Assembly: GCA_030867875.1 (NCBI GenBank)
Contig: JAOWCC010000936.1
Span: forward strand, 11,540,095-11,604,094
From: Actinernus sp. WN-2022
Taxonomy: Eukaryota; Cnidaria; Anthozoa; Actiniaria; Actinernidae
Reading direction: 5' to 3'
Length of the DNA stretch: 64,000 nt
The position numbers and the translations under genes were made by a program. How positions within the stretch are numbered: the first letter of the stretch is position 1; every line of letters starts with the position of its first letter. Positions 11,890-23,853 of this stretch are shown here, in pieces. The notes below the pieces were generated by a model. That model was not told the origin of the DNA, did not search any database, and worked only from the letters and a program-made list of their open reading frames with translations.

Positions 11890-12672
11890 TTCCTTTAGTT
11901 ATATATTTTTTTGCCGGTTGTTCTTTCAGATATCATGTACCAACACATTTAAGGGAATTAAAAGTCATCAATTTTCTTTAGTTAGGATAATTTTAATTTT
12001 AATCATAATCCCCAGGTCTAGCGAAGCCATTAGGCCAGAACAATCACCAGCCGGTCTAGTTCGAGTAAGAGAAACACAGGTTAAATTAGAATACATAAAA
12101 CTCTTAAAATAATATCATAGCAAACATATTTTAACTCCTGTCATTGTTAGCTTTGTACAGTATCAAAGCACTTTACGATCATGCTGGAGTGCGAGTTCTG
12201 CATATAGGCTTGTAGCGCTCGGTACTTGATTTAGAAAAACAATCGACAAGTAAATCGAAGCAACAAAATAATACCTTCTCAATAATCGATCCCTAAAGAA
12301 GCACAGGAGTAAAAGAGGACATGTACAAAAGCTAGTGCTCTCAGATGTCGCATGACGATCGGTGTTAATATTAAAAAGCAGCTTTAGTTGTATTCTCAGC
12401 TTTTATTTGGCCTCGTTGTTCGACTTTGCGGAGTGCGAGGCTTGTAGCGATCGATACTTGACTTAGAATAAAACATTCATTAAGCTGTTTACATTTGAGA
12501 GATATCACGACTAGTACTCGGGTATCAACCAACCTGAGTCTTATGTATGTAATTTAAGTAACCTGCAGCATCCCGAGCGATATTGAATCTGATTGGTTGA
12601 CCCTGTCACGTGTTGAGTAATTCTGGCGACACAAAAATTAAACAATAAACGCCTGGCCTCAGTAATGAGTAA
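11890..12672. other. No gene seen; possible SINE body at its start
   Basis: 11890-12115 could be the body following the 5S-like head. The rest shows no coding or RNA feature I can support. Confidence 0.35.
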
Positions 12673-12737
12673 CCGTGCTTTATCAGATTTACAAACTCAA
12701 GCTGGAAGTGAGAGTTTGTAAATCTGATAAAGCACGG
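12673..12737. repeat. 65-bp perfect hairpin, family C
   Basis: Perfect 26-bp arms (CCGTGCTTTATCAGATTTAC...) separated by 13 bases. The inner motif TTTATCAGATTTACAAAC also forms the hairpin at 17702-17760, so this is a dispersed palindrome family. Confidence 0.85.
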
Positions 12738-13836
12738 ACACAATATACTGGCTTATCGAACATCTAGGTGAAGAGCCCTTTTTCAGTTATTTTGGAGATC
12801 ATAATGACCTAATTCAGCCGAGAAAATCAAAAAAGGTTATGAAAATCAGGAGAAAATCTGTATCAAATTTACAGATCACTTATCGCTCATTGAATTCCTT
12901 TGTTTTTTGCTTCATGGATTATTATAAATGAGATTTGATAATAATAAATACAGAGCAATCAATGCAAGTTTAAAGTTTAAGCACTGTGAGGGTTTAGCAA
13001 TAAATTAAATATAGATAATTGAGCAAGCCATACATGTACATGTGTCTGCAAAAGCAGCTGCTGCTTTGAGCTCATATCAGCAGGTTATTATAGTGTTTGT
13101 ACAATGTATACAAATATATTCAGCTGACTGCCCTACATGACTATTTTTAGGCCATAATATAAAGTTTTCTAGATATTTGAAATTTAAATAAGTTGAGTAA
13201 ATTACATACTAAAACAGGACAAGGGACAGCTCTCATAAAAAAATATTGTATGTATTGTATCACTCCAGTTGCATCCTTAAATGTTACCATGCAAGTTTGC
13301 AGTGTACACAAAGGTGGCAAAATAACACTTTACTATGATGTAAAAATGTGTCACTTACAAAAAGATGTTGTACCATAGTTCTCAGAGACATTATTGACCT
13401 TGAAGGGTGGGTGGGTAGGCCTAAAAAACGTTTACAATGTATATCACCTGGATAAGCCTGATTCTTTCACAGCTGACCCCACTCGGTCGCTGCACTTTCC
13501 CTTATGCAAAGGTATGTTACAGTACAATTCTGGCTCCAGAAAATCCTGGATCGCATGCTGCCACTGTACGGACGGCTTCATTACTTGCTTACTCCTTTAC
13601 AATTGCAGGTATGGGTGTACTATCTTAAATGGCAAGAGAAAATGTACATGTTTTCTTAACCTATAAGCAGAGATGTTTAAAAAAAATCAAATTGTCACTG
13701 GATCCCATGTTGCATATGTTGTGGGACAATTTTGATGACTGGTTCAAATATTTTTTAACCCGGGGCAAATATTGTTGAACTGGGGAAGATACATTTGAAC
13801 TGGGGCAAATATGTTTGAACTGGGGAAAATATGTTT
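12738..13836. other. No convincing gene
   Basis: Two overlapping short open frames near 13394-13666 (+) have no recognised content. Nothing else is seen. Confidence 0.35.
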
Positions 13837-14150
13837 ACCTGTGAGCTTAATTGTTCACTGACCTGTCAGTCTCTTTTTGTTGGGGTAAGCCATTGTATTT
13901 TGATAAATACAGCCGACAAACTCACATGTTTACCTGTGAACTCTAGTCACCAATTAGCTCTATGAACCCGTTGTTTACCTGTGAGATTATGTTCACTGAC
14001 CGGTTAGGTTCTTTTTTATGTTGGGGTAAGCAATTGTATTTTGATAAATACAGCCGACAAACTCACATGTTTACCTGTGAACTCTAGTCACCAATTAGCT
14101 CTAAAAACCCGTTGTTTACCTGTGAGATTATGTTCACTGACCGGTTAGGG
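13837..14150. repeat. Tandem duplication, ~151-bp unit
   Basis: TGGGGTAAGC begins at 13881 and again at 14032, and the following block (tttgataaatacagccgacaaac, caccaattagctct, gttcactgac) is nearly identical in both. A partial third copy precedes it at about 13837. Recent duplication with no coding frame. Confidence 0.85.
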
Positions 14151-14770
14151 TTTTTTAAATGAAGGGTAAGGATAACGTAAGACGATTAGTCACTTATAGA
14201 ATAAAGGAATGGTGGTGAAATCAACAAGCGCTTCTGTGGCGCAGTGCGTTAGTCAGTTGAAAACTGGGCGTGTCAAGGCAGAGCTGCTGAGTTCGAATCT
14301 CATTGAGTTCGAATCCTGCCGAGTTCAGTACGTTGATATTACATCTGAATGAAAGGGAAGTGTAAGTATAAGGGAAGAGAGGGAAGGAAGGAAGGGAGGG
14401 GATGGCAAATATTTTTTTCCAGGAGAGGGTGATTTTTTTTTCTTTTGAGCTCCCCCCCCCCCCCAAAAAAAAACTAAATAAAATCCCTTTTTTGAATCTT
14501 GATAATTGCCCCAGTTCAAACATATTTGCCACAGTTCAAAAATATTTGCTCTGGTGTTCAGAATTGCCCCACAACACATACAACCCTTCAATTGTACAGT
14601 ATTCTAAATATAAATACAATAATTAAAAATTCATGTACTAATAATACTTGATTAATTTTTAATTATCAATTGAAACTAAAACTCACCTCAAATCCACTCC
14701 AAATCACCCCCAAACCTGTTCATGTAATTAAAATTACAAATAGTTATTATAATTGTGATTATGTAATAGA
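14151..14770. other. No gene; C-run, A-run and low-complexity tracts
   Basis: G/A-rich sequence at 14360-14400 and a C-run then A-run at 14452-14473. The open frames here follow the low complexity. Confidence 0.45.
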
Positions 14771-15031
14771 CCAGTTTCGTATTCGAAAATTGCCGCTGAA
14801 TGCAATGACTACAGACGCATGTACAAGTACTCAGGGTTAGCCTCATTCTGAAATTAAACATTCTTAAATACCAGCGAGGTGCAAAATGCGAAACTACAAC
14901 AATACGCAGAGTTGTGAATAGCCCACCTTCTCGTTGGTATTTATGAATGTTTAACTTCAGAATGAGGCTAAGCCTGAGTACATGCGTCTGTAGTCATTTC
15001 ATTCAGCAGTAATCTTCGAATAGGAAACTGG
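14771..15031. mobile_element. 261-bp foldback element
   Basis: The ends CCAGTTTC and GAAACTGG are inverted, and the arms continue for about 110 bp (GACTACAGACGCATGTAC against GTACATGCGTCTGTAGTC; CTCATTCTGAA against TTCAGAATGAG). Only about 40 bases lie between the arms. No clear target duplication was found. MITE-like. Confidence 0.75.
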
Positions 15032-15837
15032 AGTATTTAAGGCTCAATTACACAAGGCCTGCTAGTCCGGTTGCCAACCTTTTTCCAACAAAATTTAAAT
15101 TAAAAGCTTGACATTAAGAATTGCTAAAATTCATGTATGTTTTTCTTGAAATCTTCAGAACATTTTAAGGCCAACTGCTGAAAGTTTGAAAAAAATATGA
15201 AATTACATATAGTGCATGCACCTACAATGTACCTACTGTATCTACAGTACATTTTCTTTTTCAAAGTGTTAAATTGGAACCACATTTCTTTTTTGGCCTA
15301 ATAAATAACTTATTATCCATCTAATCAGCCAATACAGCTGTGTATTTATCCTCATTCGCAATTTTGCTGGTAAAATACATGAGTTATTAATTTACTGTTT
15401 GAGAAGTCTGTATAGAGAAAAACTGTGCCTGTGCAACATCTCGAAATGTACTGACCGAGATCAGTCAGGCAGAGGTCAATACTTTCAAGACTGCACACAC
15501 AGTTTTCTTCTATAGTAAGCCCAACCCTAAGCCGGTATATAACATTACTTTTTTATCTTTTTTCTGTTTACTTCATGAGACAAATATTATTATTGAACAA
15601 ACTCCAGTGAATTGAGAGTGCACGCACTGGTTACCGTGACTGTGGTCATATCTGAGAAATGCAAAAAGGCTGCCTGCTCCCAGAACCAAACCAACATCTA
15701 TGAACTGGGAACTCTTAAGCACGACGTGCTGGCTGAGTGAGTCTCAACTCGTCAAATATGTCTCATGGATCCACAGCTATTTTAGCCATGTTATAATGAA
15801 AATCATCATATTTAATGCATCAGGTGCATACATATTG
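15032..15837. other. No gene seen
   Basis: AT-rich, no supported feature. Confidence 0.4.
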
Positions 15838-16402
15838 TAATATCCCCGTACATAATACCTCCTTACAATGTTTGACAATACTATTCACATCCCCTAAACT
15901 ATCTAGAAAATATCTGGTAGGTCCTAATCTACGGTAGCTCTGCATTTATTAAATGTTGGGCTACAATAATTGGTTCAGTTTTATTGTAGTCATTCCCCAA
16001 GTTCAACTGTAAACACTAACAGCTACAACTTCGGAAGAAATTAGTCTGTTGACAATTTGCATTGACGAAATCACTATCTAGAAAAGATCTGGTAGGTCCT
16101 AATCTACAGTAGCTCTGCATTTATTAAACGAATGTCGGGCTACATTAATTGGTTCAGTTTTATTATTGTCATTCCTCGAGTTCAACTGTAAACACTAACA
16201 GCTACAACTCCCAAAGGATTAAGTCTGTTGACGATATCACAAGTTCTCTAGACTAGCTCTTCTCTATAGAGACATAAATTTAATAAATGCAGAGCTACCA
16301 TAGATTAGGACCTACCGGATCTTTTCTAGATAGTTTAGGGGATGTGAATAGTATTGTCAAACATCGGAAGGAGGTACATTTGTATTATGTACGGGGCTAT
16401 TA
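15838..16402. mobile_element. 565-bp inverted-repeat element with internal tandem duplication
   Basis: The ends TAATATCCCCGTACATAAT and ATTATGTACGGGGCTATTA are inverted, with arms of about 130 bp (ACCTCC, TTTGACAATACTATTCACAT, CTATCTAGAAAA, AGGTCCTAATCTA). Inside, a block beginning ACTATCTAGAAAA is directly repeated with a period of about 176 bp (15897 and 16073). No target duplication is obvious. Non-autonomous element. Confidence 0.7.
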
Positions 16403-16712
16403 CTAACAATATTTATGTATACAAGTTCATAAAACTGTCAAAGCCCTGATCTCGATTGATCACCTCCTTTACTAAAAGTATCAGTCTATATAAATATAAA
16501 CTTCAGGAAATGAATGTGTGGATTTCATTGTTCATTTCAGAGAACATTCAGTAATTTGCATGTTGATTGTACATTTCAGAACAGCTTTCTCCCTGAACAA
16601 ACTGTATTAAATACTAGTATTCGGTGAGCTAGAAATATGAAAGATCTATGAACACAAATGCCTTACCTTGCTGTTTGTTTGGTCATCGAGCTGATATAAG
16701 GTATTAATTTCA

Positions 16713-17100
16713 GCGAGTTTTCGTTTCCTATGTGTCGTCTTCTAAAGCACAAGGAAGCACACGCCAATTCAACACTCCCTTCGGCTTCGGTTTGCCATTC
16801 GAAGCGAAATAAACTACTCTCGCGGCCACAAGTCCTCCACAGAATCCCAGGAAAAAGGCTGTTCTTTCTTGTGAGTACGCTTTTCCCTCAAATCCAGCCG
16901 ATATAAGGCAATCCAGCGAGTTAGTTTCGTCTTCTAAAGCACAACTGCCACAAGGCAAATACTCAACACTCCCTTCGGTTTCGCCTAAATGCCACTCGAA
17001 GCGAATTAAACTACTCTCGCGGCCACAATCCTCCACAGAATCCCAGTAAAAAGGCTGCTCTTTCTTGTGAGTACGCTTTTCCCTCAAATCCAGCCTTGCA
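16713..17100 (-). repeat. Tandem duplication, ~200-bp unit, in an open minus-strand frame
   Basis: The block from AGCGAG through 'caacactcccttcgg', 'aaactactctcgcggccaca' and 'gagtacgcttttccctc' occurs twice (from 16713 and from 16914). It lies within a 148-codon minus-strand frame (16728-17174). The repeat units translate in different phases, so the frame is probably not a gene. It may be an exon remnant or promoter-proximal duplicate. Confidence 0.6.
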
Positions 17101-17701
17101 TCAGGCACAACAATGCATTTCCTTTCTTCGAAATTCGAAACTGACCCCGCCACGAACTCAACCGTTAAAAGCATGCTGAGTAACCAAGCCTGCGCCCTCG
17201 AGCACCGGCTACCGGATACCCCTCATACAAGAGAGCATTGTTTTAATCTCGCCGGTGTTGCGTTCACAAATTTATAAAAAAATATCGAAATGCAATAGCC
17301 TTCTCTGTAGCCTGCGTAGCAAGCGTTTCTGTTTGTTTTTTCGCTTTTAAATGGAGGAAGGGGGAAGAGAAAAACTTTCCTTTTTCTCTCCTCTCCTCCT
17401 CCTCCCTAGATTTTTTTGCGCTCGCCCTATTCTCGCGCGGCCAAAAAAGCGATAAAACCACAGAAACGCTTGCTATGCCAACGCATTCTCCCCGTTGAAT
17501 TAACAATTATCCTTAAATGGCAAACACGCTTGAAATAATGATAATCGTTAATCCTACGACAAATCCTAAACCGAACCACAAACCGAACCCTAACCATCGG
17601 ACGAGTTCACGGGTAAACGACTGGTTCTCACTCACCTAGAGCTAGGGTTCACAGGTTAACAAGAAGAGAAGGTAAAGAGAGGGAAATATTTTAATAATAG
17701 A
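17101..17701. other. No gene seen
   Basis: C/T-rich patch at 17385-17410. No coding support. Confidence 0.4.
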
Positions 17702-17760
17702 GTTTTATCAGATCTACAAACAATCGGGCAGCCCCCTCGTGTTTGTAAATCTGATAAAAC
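17702..17760. repeat. 59-bp hairpin, family C
   Basis: 20-bp arms with one mismatch (GTTTTATCAGATCTACAAAC and GTTTGTAAATCTGATAAAAC). Same inner motif as 12673-12737. Confidence 0.8.
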
Positions 17761-18057
17761 AATGCTGCAAGTTTTTGAAACAGTACTACAGACCCTTATC
17801 AAATTGACATAAACAGAATTGGGCTTCCTGTGGTGTCTACGCGAAGCGTGCTGTGCAGGACCGGTGTCCTTAATTGTATGATCAGCATAAGGTTATATGA
17901 ACCGGCGAAAGGGGTAAATTCCACTCTTGTGATTTAGTTGTTGTAACGTTCATTCCATTATAGGGATTATATTCTTTATACAGTCGTATCAAAAATAGAA
18001 ATACGTGTGTTGGGTCATGCGGTGTAAATACCTTGGTATTTTCAGCTGCTAAGGGCT

Positions 18058-19110
18058 GTATCACCCGGATATGTAATAATCAACAGGAAATGTAATACTA
18101 ACCGGATATGTAATAAAAATCAACAGGATCTGTAATAACAACAGGATATGTAATAAAAATCAACAGGATTTGTAATAAAAAGTTAACAGGAAATGTAATA
18201 CATTTTTAACCGGAAATGTAATAAAATAGTTAACAGGAAATGTAATAACACTACTTGGTCGAGGTAGCGTATCATCAATCACTCTAGCAGTGAACAAACA
18301 ACACCTACCAATGAATGACGTCATCAGTCATGTGAGTCATTTAGTGATCACAATCAGCTTCTCAACCTGCACGCCAAAGATCACGTGATCAGCGCTGCGA
18401 ACGTCAGGTGGGTAATTCCGTGAGCATTAATATCTACCCTTGGAACAAAACAAGCAAATTGTATGACGTCATAGAACACACGTCACAGGCTTATCCTTAA
18501 TTTTTTACCGTTTTTTTTCTTCACGCAAAAAGATTCCTGGTTTCACCAAAATATTATGTAGGCCGACTTCAAACGTCCCTTGACATAAGCTGTAGATCAT
18601 GTCATAAGTTTCGTCTTCCAGGAGGCAGATTTGCTTTTTCCCCGCTGTCATGTTTTGCCGCTATAATTAGCGTTGGAAGGAAGAGAAAAACCTAAATGAA
18701 GAGAGTCTTAGCCATAGTGGTACGACTGCAAAACTGGAGACTTAAGACAGAGAATAACTCACGTGACGTTCGCAGCGCTGATCACGTGATCTGTGACGTT
18801 GTGCAGGTTGAGAAGCTTATTGTGATCACTGACTAAATGATTCACATGACTGATGACGTCATTCAGGTAATTGGTAGGTATTGTTTGTTCACTGCTAGAG
18901 TGATTGATGATATATACGCTATCTCGAACAAGTAGTGTTATTACATTTCCTGTTGATTGTTATTACATTTCCTGTTAACTATTTTATTACATTTCCGGTT
19001 AAAAATGTATTACATTTCCTGTTAACTTTCTATTACAAATCCTGTTGATTTTTATTACATATCCGGTTAGTAATACATTTCCTGTTGATTATTACATATC
19101 CGGGTGATAC
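18058..19110. mobile_element. 1053-bp DNA element, long TIRs and 7-bp target duplication
   Basis: AAGGGCT flanks both ends (18051-18057 and 19111-19117). The ends are GTATCACCC and GGGTGATAC. The inverted arms run about 380 bp. Their outer 200 bp consist of eight or so variants of an AACAGGAAATGTAATA-like unit, and the inner part contains ATCACGTGATC and TGACGTCAT palindromes. The unique centre (about 18440-18740) has no coding frame. A non-autonomous element whose repeated subterminal motif could be the transposase-binding array. Confidence 0.88.
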
Positions 19111-19924
19111 AAGGGCTCATCGACAAATCAAAACAAATTTCCTTAACGTTCTTTGGACATTATTGGCCTAGAAGTTAAGAACATATTTTTTGAACCGTCA
19201 GGAATAACTTTGTTGTACAATTGTATTCGAAATGGAGTGGGGAGGGGGGTGGGGGGTCATAGTTTAACGTCTTTTTCATAATTGTCGACGACCCCTAACC
19301 TGTTGTAATATTATTTTGTAAGCCTAAGTAACTTCTTCCTGCACTTTTTACATGATTTCAATAACGACATAAAGTCCATAAAGTAAGAAAGAATGTTGGT
19401 TTGGAGTCTTAGTACAAAGAAACATATGGTATACATGTGTAATTTCAACTTTCTCGTAACTCTTCAGGAATGGGGTTATCTCTGTGGCGAAGATGAGAGC
19501 ATGTAGCGAGTAAGGGAAGAGAAGGGGAGGGGAGGGGAAAGATTCTCCTCTTCTCGACTCCAGTGCTCTCCCTTCGCCGATAGAGACACAAGAAACCCAA
19601 ATCCCTTTATAAAACTCAGGACATTTAAGTAAGGTAATACTAGATAGGAAATAAAAATTGTATTGATCGCGTATCATGAGAAATATTATTTTAGAGATCG
19701 CGATAGACAAATAGTGAACAAATTGGCCTATTTAATTATGCAGTACTAATTACTAACTGTAATGTAAATCGTAATATCCAAATTAGACCAGTAAATAAAT
19801 TGTTATTTAATTGTGATTTTAAAATAGCTATCATTAATGTACATATTTTTAATAATTCAAGGTTTAGTCCAATTAAAATATATGTCTGCAGTGTAAAATA
19901 GTCTTCAGTATACGTATTTCAGTA
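19111..19924. other. No convincing gene
   Basis: A 120-codon minus-strand open frame at 19348-19710 has no recognisable domain and overlaps a G/A-rich patch (19500-19545). I do not call it. Confidence 0.35.
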
Positions 19925-20190
19925 TCCATACATGCGCTTAGATTTCCATGCATGCATTCTCAATCTGCATGCATACACTTGAGTTTTCATGCATGCACTT
20001 TCAGAATGCATGCATGAACTCGAGTTTGCATGCATGCACTTGAGGTTGCATGCATGCACATTCAGATTGCATGCATGCATGCATGCATATTTGCATGTTT
20101 TGTATGCATGCAAATCTACTGCATGCATGCGCGCATGCATGCATGTTCTTGTGCATGCATGCTGCAGGCATGCGGCATGCATGCATTTTT
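19925..20190. repeat. TGCATGCA-rich array 2
   Basis: TGCATGCA motifs spaced by about 8-16 bases, often with a '(T)TGAG-TT' or 'TTCA' spacer. The composition matches the array at 11030-11490. It directly abuts the long palindrome at 20220. Confidence 0.85.
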
Positions 20191-20219
20191 TGGAAGGGCA
20201 ACCCGGTTTTCCCATGAGA

Positions 20220-21317
20220 TAGAATGCACATTACAATTTATTCCACTATTTTGTCAAAATGTTTGACCTCTGTTATTAACAAGTAATCACATGGGTCCTC
20301 ATAAACTTAATGATTAATTTCACTTGTGTCTTCAAAGTTGATAAAATTGCTCTGATCGCTGCATGACTTGGGAAATTTTGTAAAGTTTAAAAACGTGAAA
20401 TTAGTCCTTCATTTTACTTGACCCCATGTGATGACCTATACATATTAGAGAGGAGTGCCCAATTTTTTTATTCCTGGTTCCCTGAGCCAGTGAAGATTTC
20501 AGAAGCTCAACAACAAAAAATATTAATGTCTAATAAACACTCTGTCAATATTATTATGGCTAAATTTTAGATAAAGCATGGGCATTTGTTGAAGAAAATG
20601 CAGAATTACTTGAATCACTGCAGAGGTTACATGACTAAAATGCATTGCAGTACATGTTCAATGTAAGTTGTATTTTCTCAAATACAAGCCCTGGCATTTC
20701 ATGAAATTTGTCTCTGTGGACCAGGTTGGTCAAAGGGTGGATAGCTTAGGAATTTATCCAGTGGATAAAGTTATCCACCCTTTGAACAACCGGGCTCTGG
20801 TCTACAGAGCCAAATTTTATAAGTAAATACCAGGGCTTGTATTTAAGAAAATACAACTTACATTGTACATGTACATGTACCAGTTACAATGCATTTTAGT
20901 CAGGTAACATTTGTAATTCAAGTAATTCTGCATTTTCTCAAACAAATGCCCATGCTTTACTTAAAATTTAGCCGTAATAATATTGACCCAGTATTTATTA
21001 GACATTAATCTTTTTTGTCGTTGAGAGCCTCATTTCTGAAATCCTCACTGGCTCAGGGAATTAGTAATGTAAAAAGGGCACTCCTCTCTAATATTTATAG
21101 GTAATAGAATGGGGCTGAGTAAAATGAAGGATAAATTTCACATATTTTAAAATTTACAAAAATTTCCCAAGTCATGCAGCAAAGCAATTTTATCAATTTT
21201 GAAGACACAAGTGAAATTAATCCTTATGTTTACGAGAACCCATGCGATTACTTGTTAATAACATAGAGGACAAGCAGTTTTGACAAAATAGTGGGAAAAA
21301 TTGTAATGTGCATTCTA
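20220..21317. mobile_element. ~1.1-kb near-complete palindrome (foldback)
   Basis: TAGAATGCACATTACAATTT at the left is matched by its inverse at the right end. The arms of about 520 bp stay alignable almost to the centre, where GGGTGGATA and TATCCACCC flank a short loop (about 20735-20785). Matched inner blocks include ATTCTGCATTTTCTCAA and CAAATACAAGCCCTGG. No coding capacity. Confidence 0.85.
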
Positions 21318-21712
21318 CCCACCTTTTATCCACCCTTTGAACAACTGAACCCTAGCATGTATTTGAACCTGCCCCAGTATTTTTAAACATGAACACTTTT
21401 TTTGTATTTGCTTGACAACTTCATTTTTGTAGTCCTTTTGAAACCAGAAACATTCTTTCCTCTGTCTATAATTATATGGAAAGTAATAAAACTGGTATAT
21501 CCTGGTTCATGTAAAATGGTATATTGACAAGATGTTTAGTTAAAATTAATTATAAGGCTGGGATTTCAATAAACATTGTGGTCTCAAATAAATGCTGGGC
21601 CCTGTAAGTTTTCGGTATGTCTATACATTTTGTTAGTAGATTGCATGATCCAGATATAATAATATTTCTTGATCAGTGTGGTGCCCTAGAAAGTGTAAAG
21701 CTTGCATGGTCA

Positions 21713-22736
21713 TAGCCTGGGAAGCCAGCCGACTCTTATCGCTCCCCCACTCACCAAAGAGACGTCTGGGCAGCGAGGCAGAAAATTCCATTCTGATGAC
21801 GTAGCAGATAGCCGTTTCACGATCCATAAATTAGTTGCAATTCTCAGAAGCCGATGCGAACAACAGAGTTATTTTCAAAGAATATAACTACCAAGGCTGT
21901 TCGTTTGCTTGGCAGTCGATCACTGTCATGAACAACCATGAAATGCAAGCCTATTTAGCATGTGTCGGTAGCTAGTTTGCTTCGTTCTTTCAGTGGATCG
22001 GCCCGGGCAAGCGAATTTGTCCTACGACCGTCAAAACATAATAGTTGTTTATAATTTTAAAACCTACACACAATACAGCAGGCCACTTTTCAAGCCAGCT
22101 CTTTTGCCAGGTCAGTAGCCGAAGAGGCTACAGAATGCAGTTATTTTCAAGGTATACTAGAGAGGTTGTCCATTTGCTTGGGTGAATGGCCATCCCGTTC
22201 GAGATCCATAGCGCACTTTAATACATGTAATGTTTATTCATAGCAGAGATTCACTGCCTAGCAAAACATCCGGCTTGAAGAGTGGCCCTGAACGATTTAT
22301 CCAGCAACAACTACTCGTCCAGTGTTCTGTGATAGCTCAGTGTGTGTAGGTTTATATGAAATTATAAACAACTACTATAGTACCAGTTTTTGATCACTTT
22401 ACTCAGTGTAAATGTTTTCACAGTACGACATTTCGCTTTACTAGCAGCTGAAAGAACTATGCAAAGGAGCCACCAACAGCACCGACACACACTAAATATG
22501 CTTCAATTCCAGGTGGTTCATGACGGTAATCCACTGTCAAGCAAACGAGCAGCCTCCGTAGTTATATTCCTTGAAAAGAACTCTGTTGTTTGCATCGGCT
22601 TCTGAGAATTGCAACTGATTTATGCATCGTGAAACGGCTATCTTCTACGTCATCAGTATGGAATTTTCTGCCTCACTGCCCAGATGTCTATTTCGCGAAT
22701 GGGGGAGCGATAAGAGTCGGCTGGTTTCCCAGGCTA
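21713..22736. mobile_element. 1024-bp foldback element with 9-bp target duplication (MULE-like)
   Basis: Flanks GCATGGTCA (21704-21712) and GCATTGTCA (22737-22745) are a 9-bp duplication with one change. The ends are TAGCCTGGGAA and TTTCCCAGGCTA, and the arms of about 270 bp include CCGACTCTTATCGCTCCCCC. A second inner inverted pair (about 22040-22110 and 22270-22380) continues the palindrome. Non-autonomous. Same end type as the neighbour at 22839. Confidence 0.82.
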
Positions 22737-22838
22737 GCATTGTCAGTAAGGTGTTTGTAATATGGCATTTTTCATAAAGTAAATGTTTTTTGAAGCACTG
22801 ATATAAAATCATAAAACTCATTGAAGTTGGCATTGTCC

Positions 22839-23853
22839 TAGCCTGCGAAAGCAGCTGCATCTTTGTGCTCGCTCTGAAACGGATTCCACCAAAGAAATGT
22901 CTGCAGGACGAGCAACAAAATTCCATATTGATGATGTATTTTTGCCCTGAATCTGCTCAAAAATATAGAAGACAAAAGGATTGATGATTGGCCAATCGTG
23001 CAGAAATTATATTTTGAACAAGCTTCGAGTGCAAATTTCAAAGCAAGTGTAGGGAAAGATTGTCTTTGGATGTCTTTAAACATTGTGTCAAAGAGTTGTA
23101 CAGGCCCTGCTTTTAGCTTTGAATCCCTCACCAACAGTCAGGTCAATTCCTTGTGCAACTGTTGTGATGTATTTGTGTTTACCAATGAGACCTGAATGAA
23201 AGTCTCATTCAGTTTGTTGTCCAGTACCACAGAAAGTTTGAAGCATATCTTGACTCTTGTGTATGTACAAACTCTGTGTATGTACAAACGCAAATGATTA
23301 GTCAAACACATTAATCTTAAACGTCAGATGGATACCATTATGGCCATGATACAAACTAGGATGTAGCAAGAATAATTGATTGGTATAGCAGGCGATCGAA
23401 TCTACTGTAATGAACTGATACAGCTCTTCTCAAATAGCAAAGTGAAGTTAGCCTTGAATTGTGTGGCGGTAGAGCAAACTGAATGAGTACAAGTTACATG
23501 TACATTTAAATCTCATCGGTAAGCTCAAATACATCTTTACCATCACAACAACAGTCCCATAAGGAATTGAGCTGACTGTTGGTGAAGGATTTCAAGCCAA
23601 AAGCATGGCCCAGCTCTTCAACACAATGTTTAAAAACATCCAAAGACAATATTTCCCTACGCTCGCTTTGCACTCAAAGTTTGTTGGGAAAAAATATACA
23701 CAGAAGACAAAAGGATCTGTGATTGACCAATCACATTTTTTGACGAGATTCAGGTCAAACACCAGTATGGAATTTTGTTGCTCGTTCGGCAGGCGTTTCT
23801 TTGGGGAAACTGTTTTGGAGTGAGCACAAAGATGCAGCTGCTTTTGCAGGCTA
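22839..23853. mobile_element. 1015-bp foldback element, same end type as its neighbour
   Basis: Ends TAGCCTGCGAAAGCAGCTGC and GCAGCTGCTTTTGCAGGCTA. The arms of about 350 bp share AAAGATGCAGCTGC, GAAGACAAAAGGAT and CCAAAGACAAT. The flanking 9-mers (GCATTGTCC, GCTTTGGGA) only partly match, so the duplication is decayed or not real. It lies about 100 bp from the previous element. Confidence 0.75.

Noticed and set aside
16728..17174. 148-codon minus-strand open frame
   Set aside because: It spans a tandem duplication whose two units are read in different phases, so a conserved protein is unlikely.
19348..19710. 120-codon minus-strand open frame
   Set aside because: No domain, no splice context, and partly low-complexity G/A sequence.
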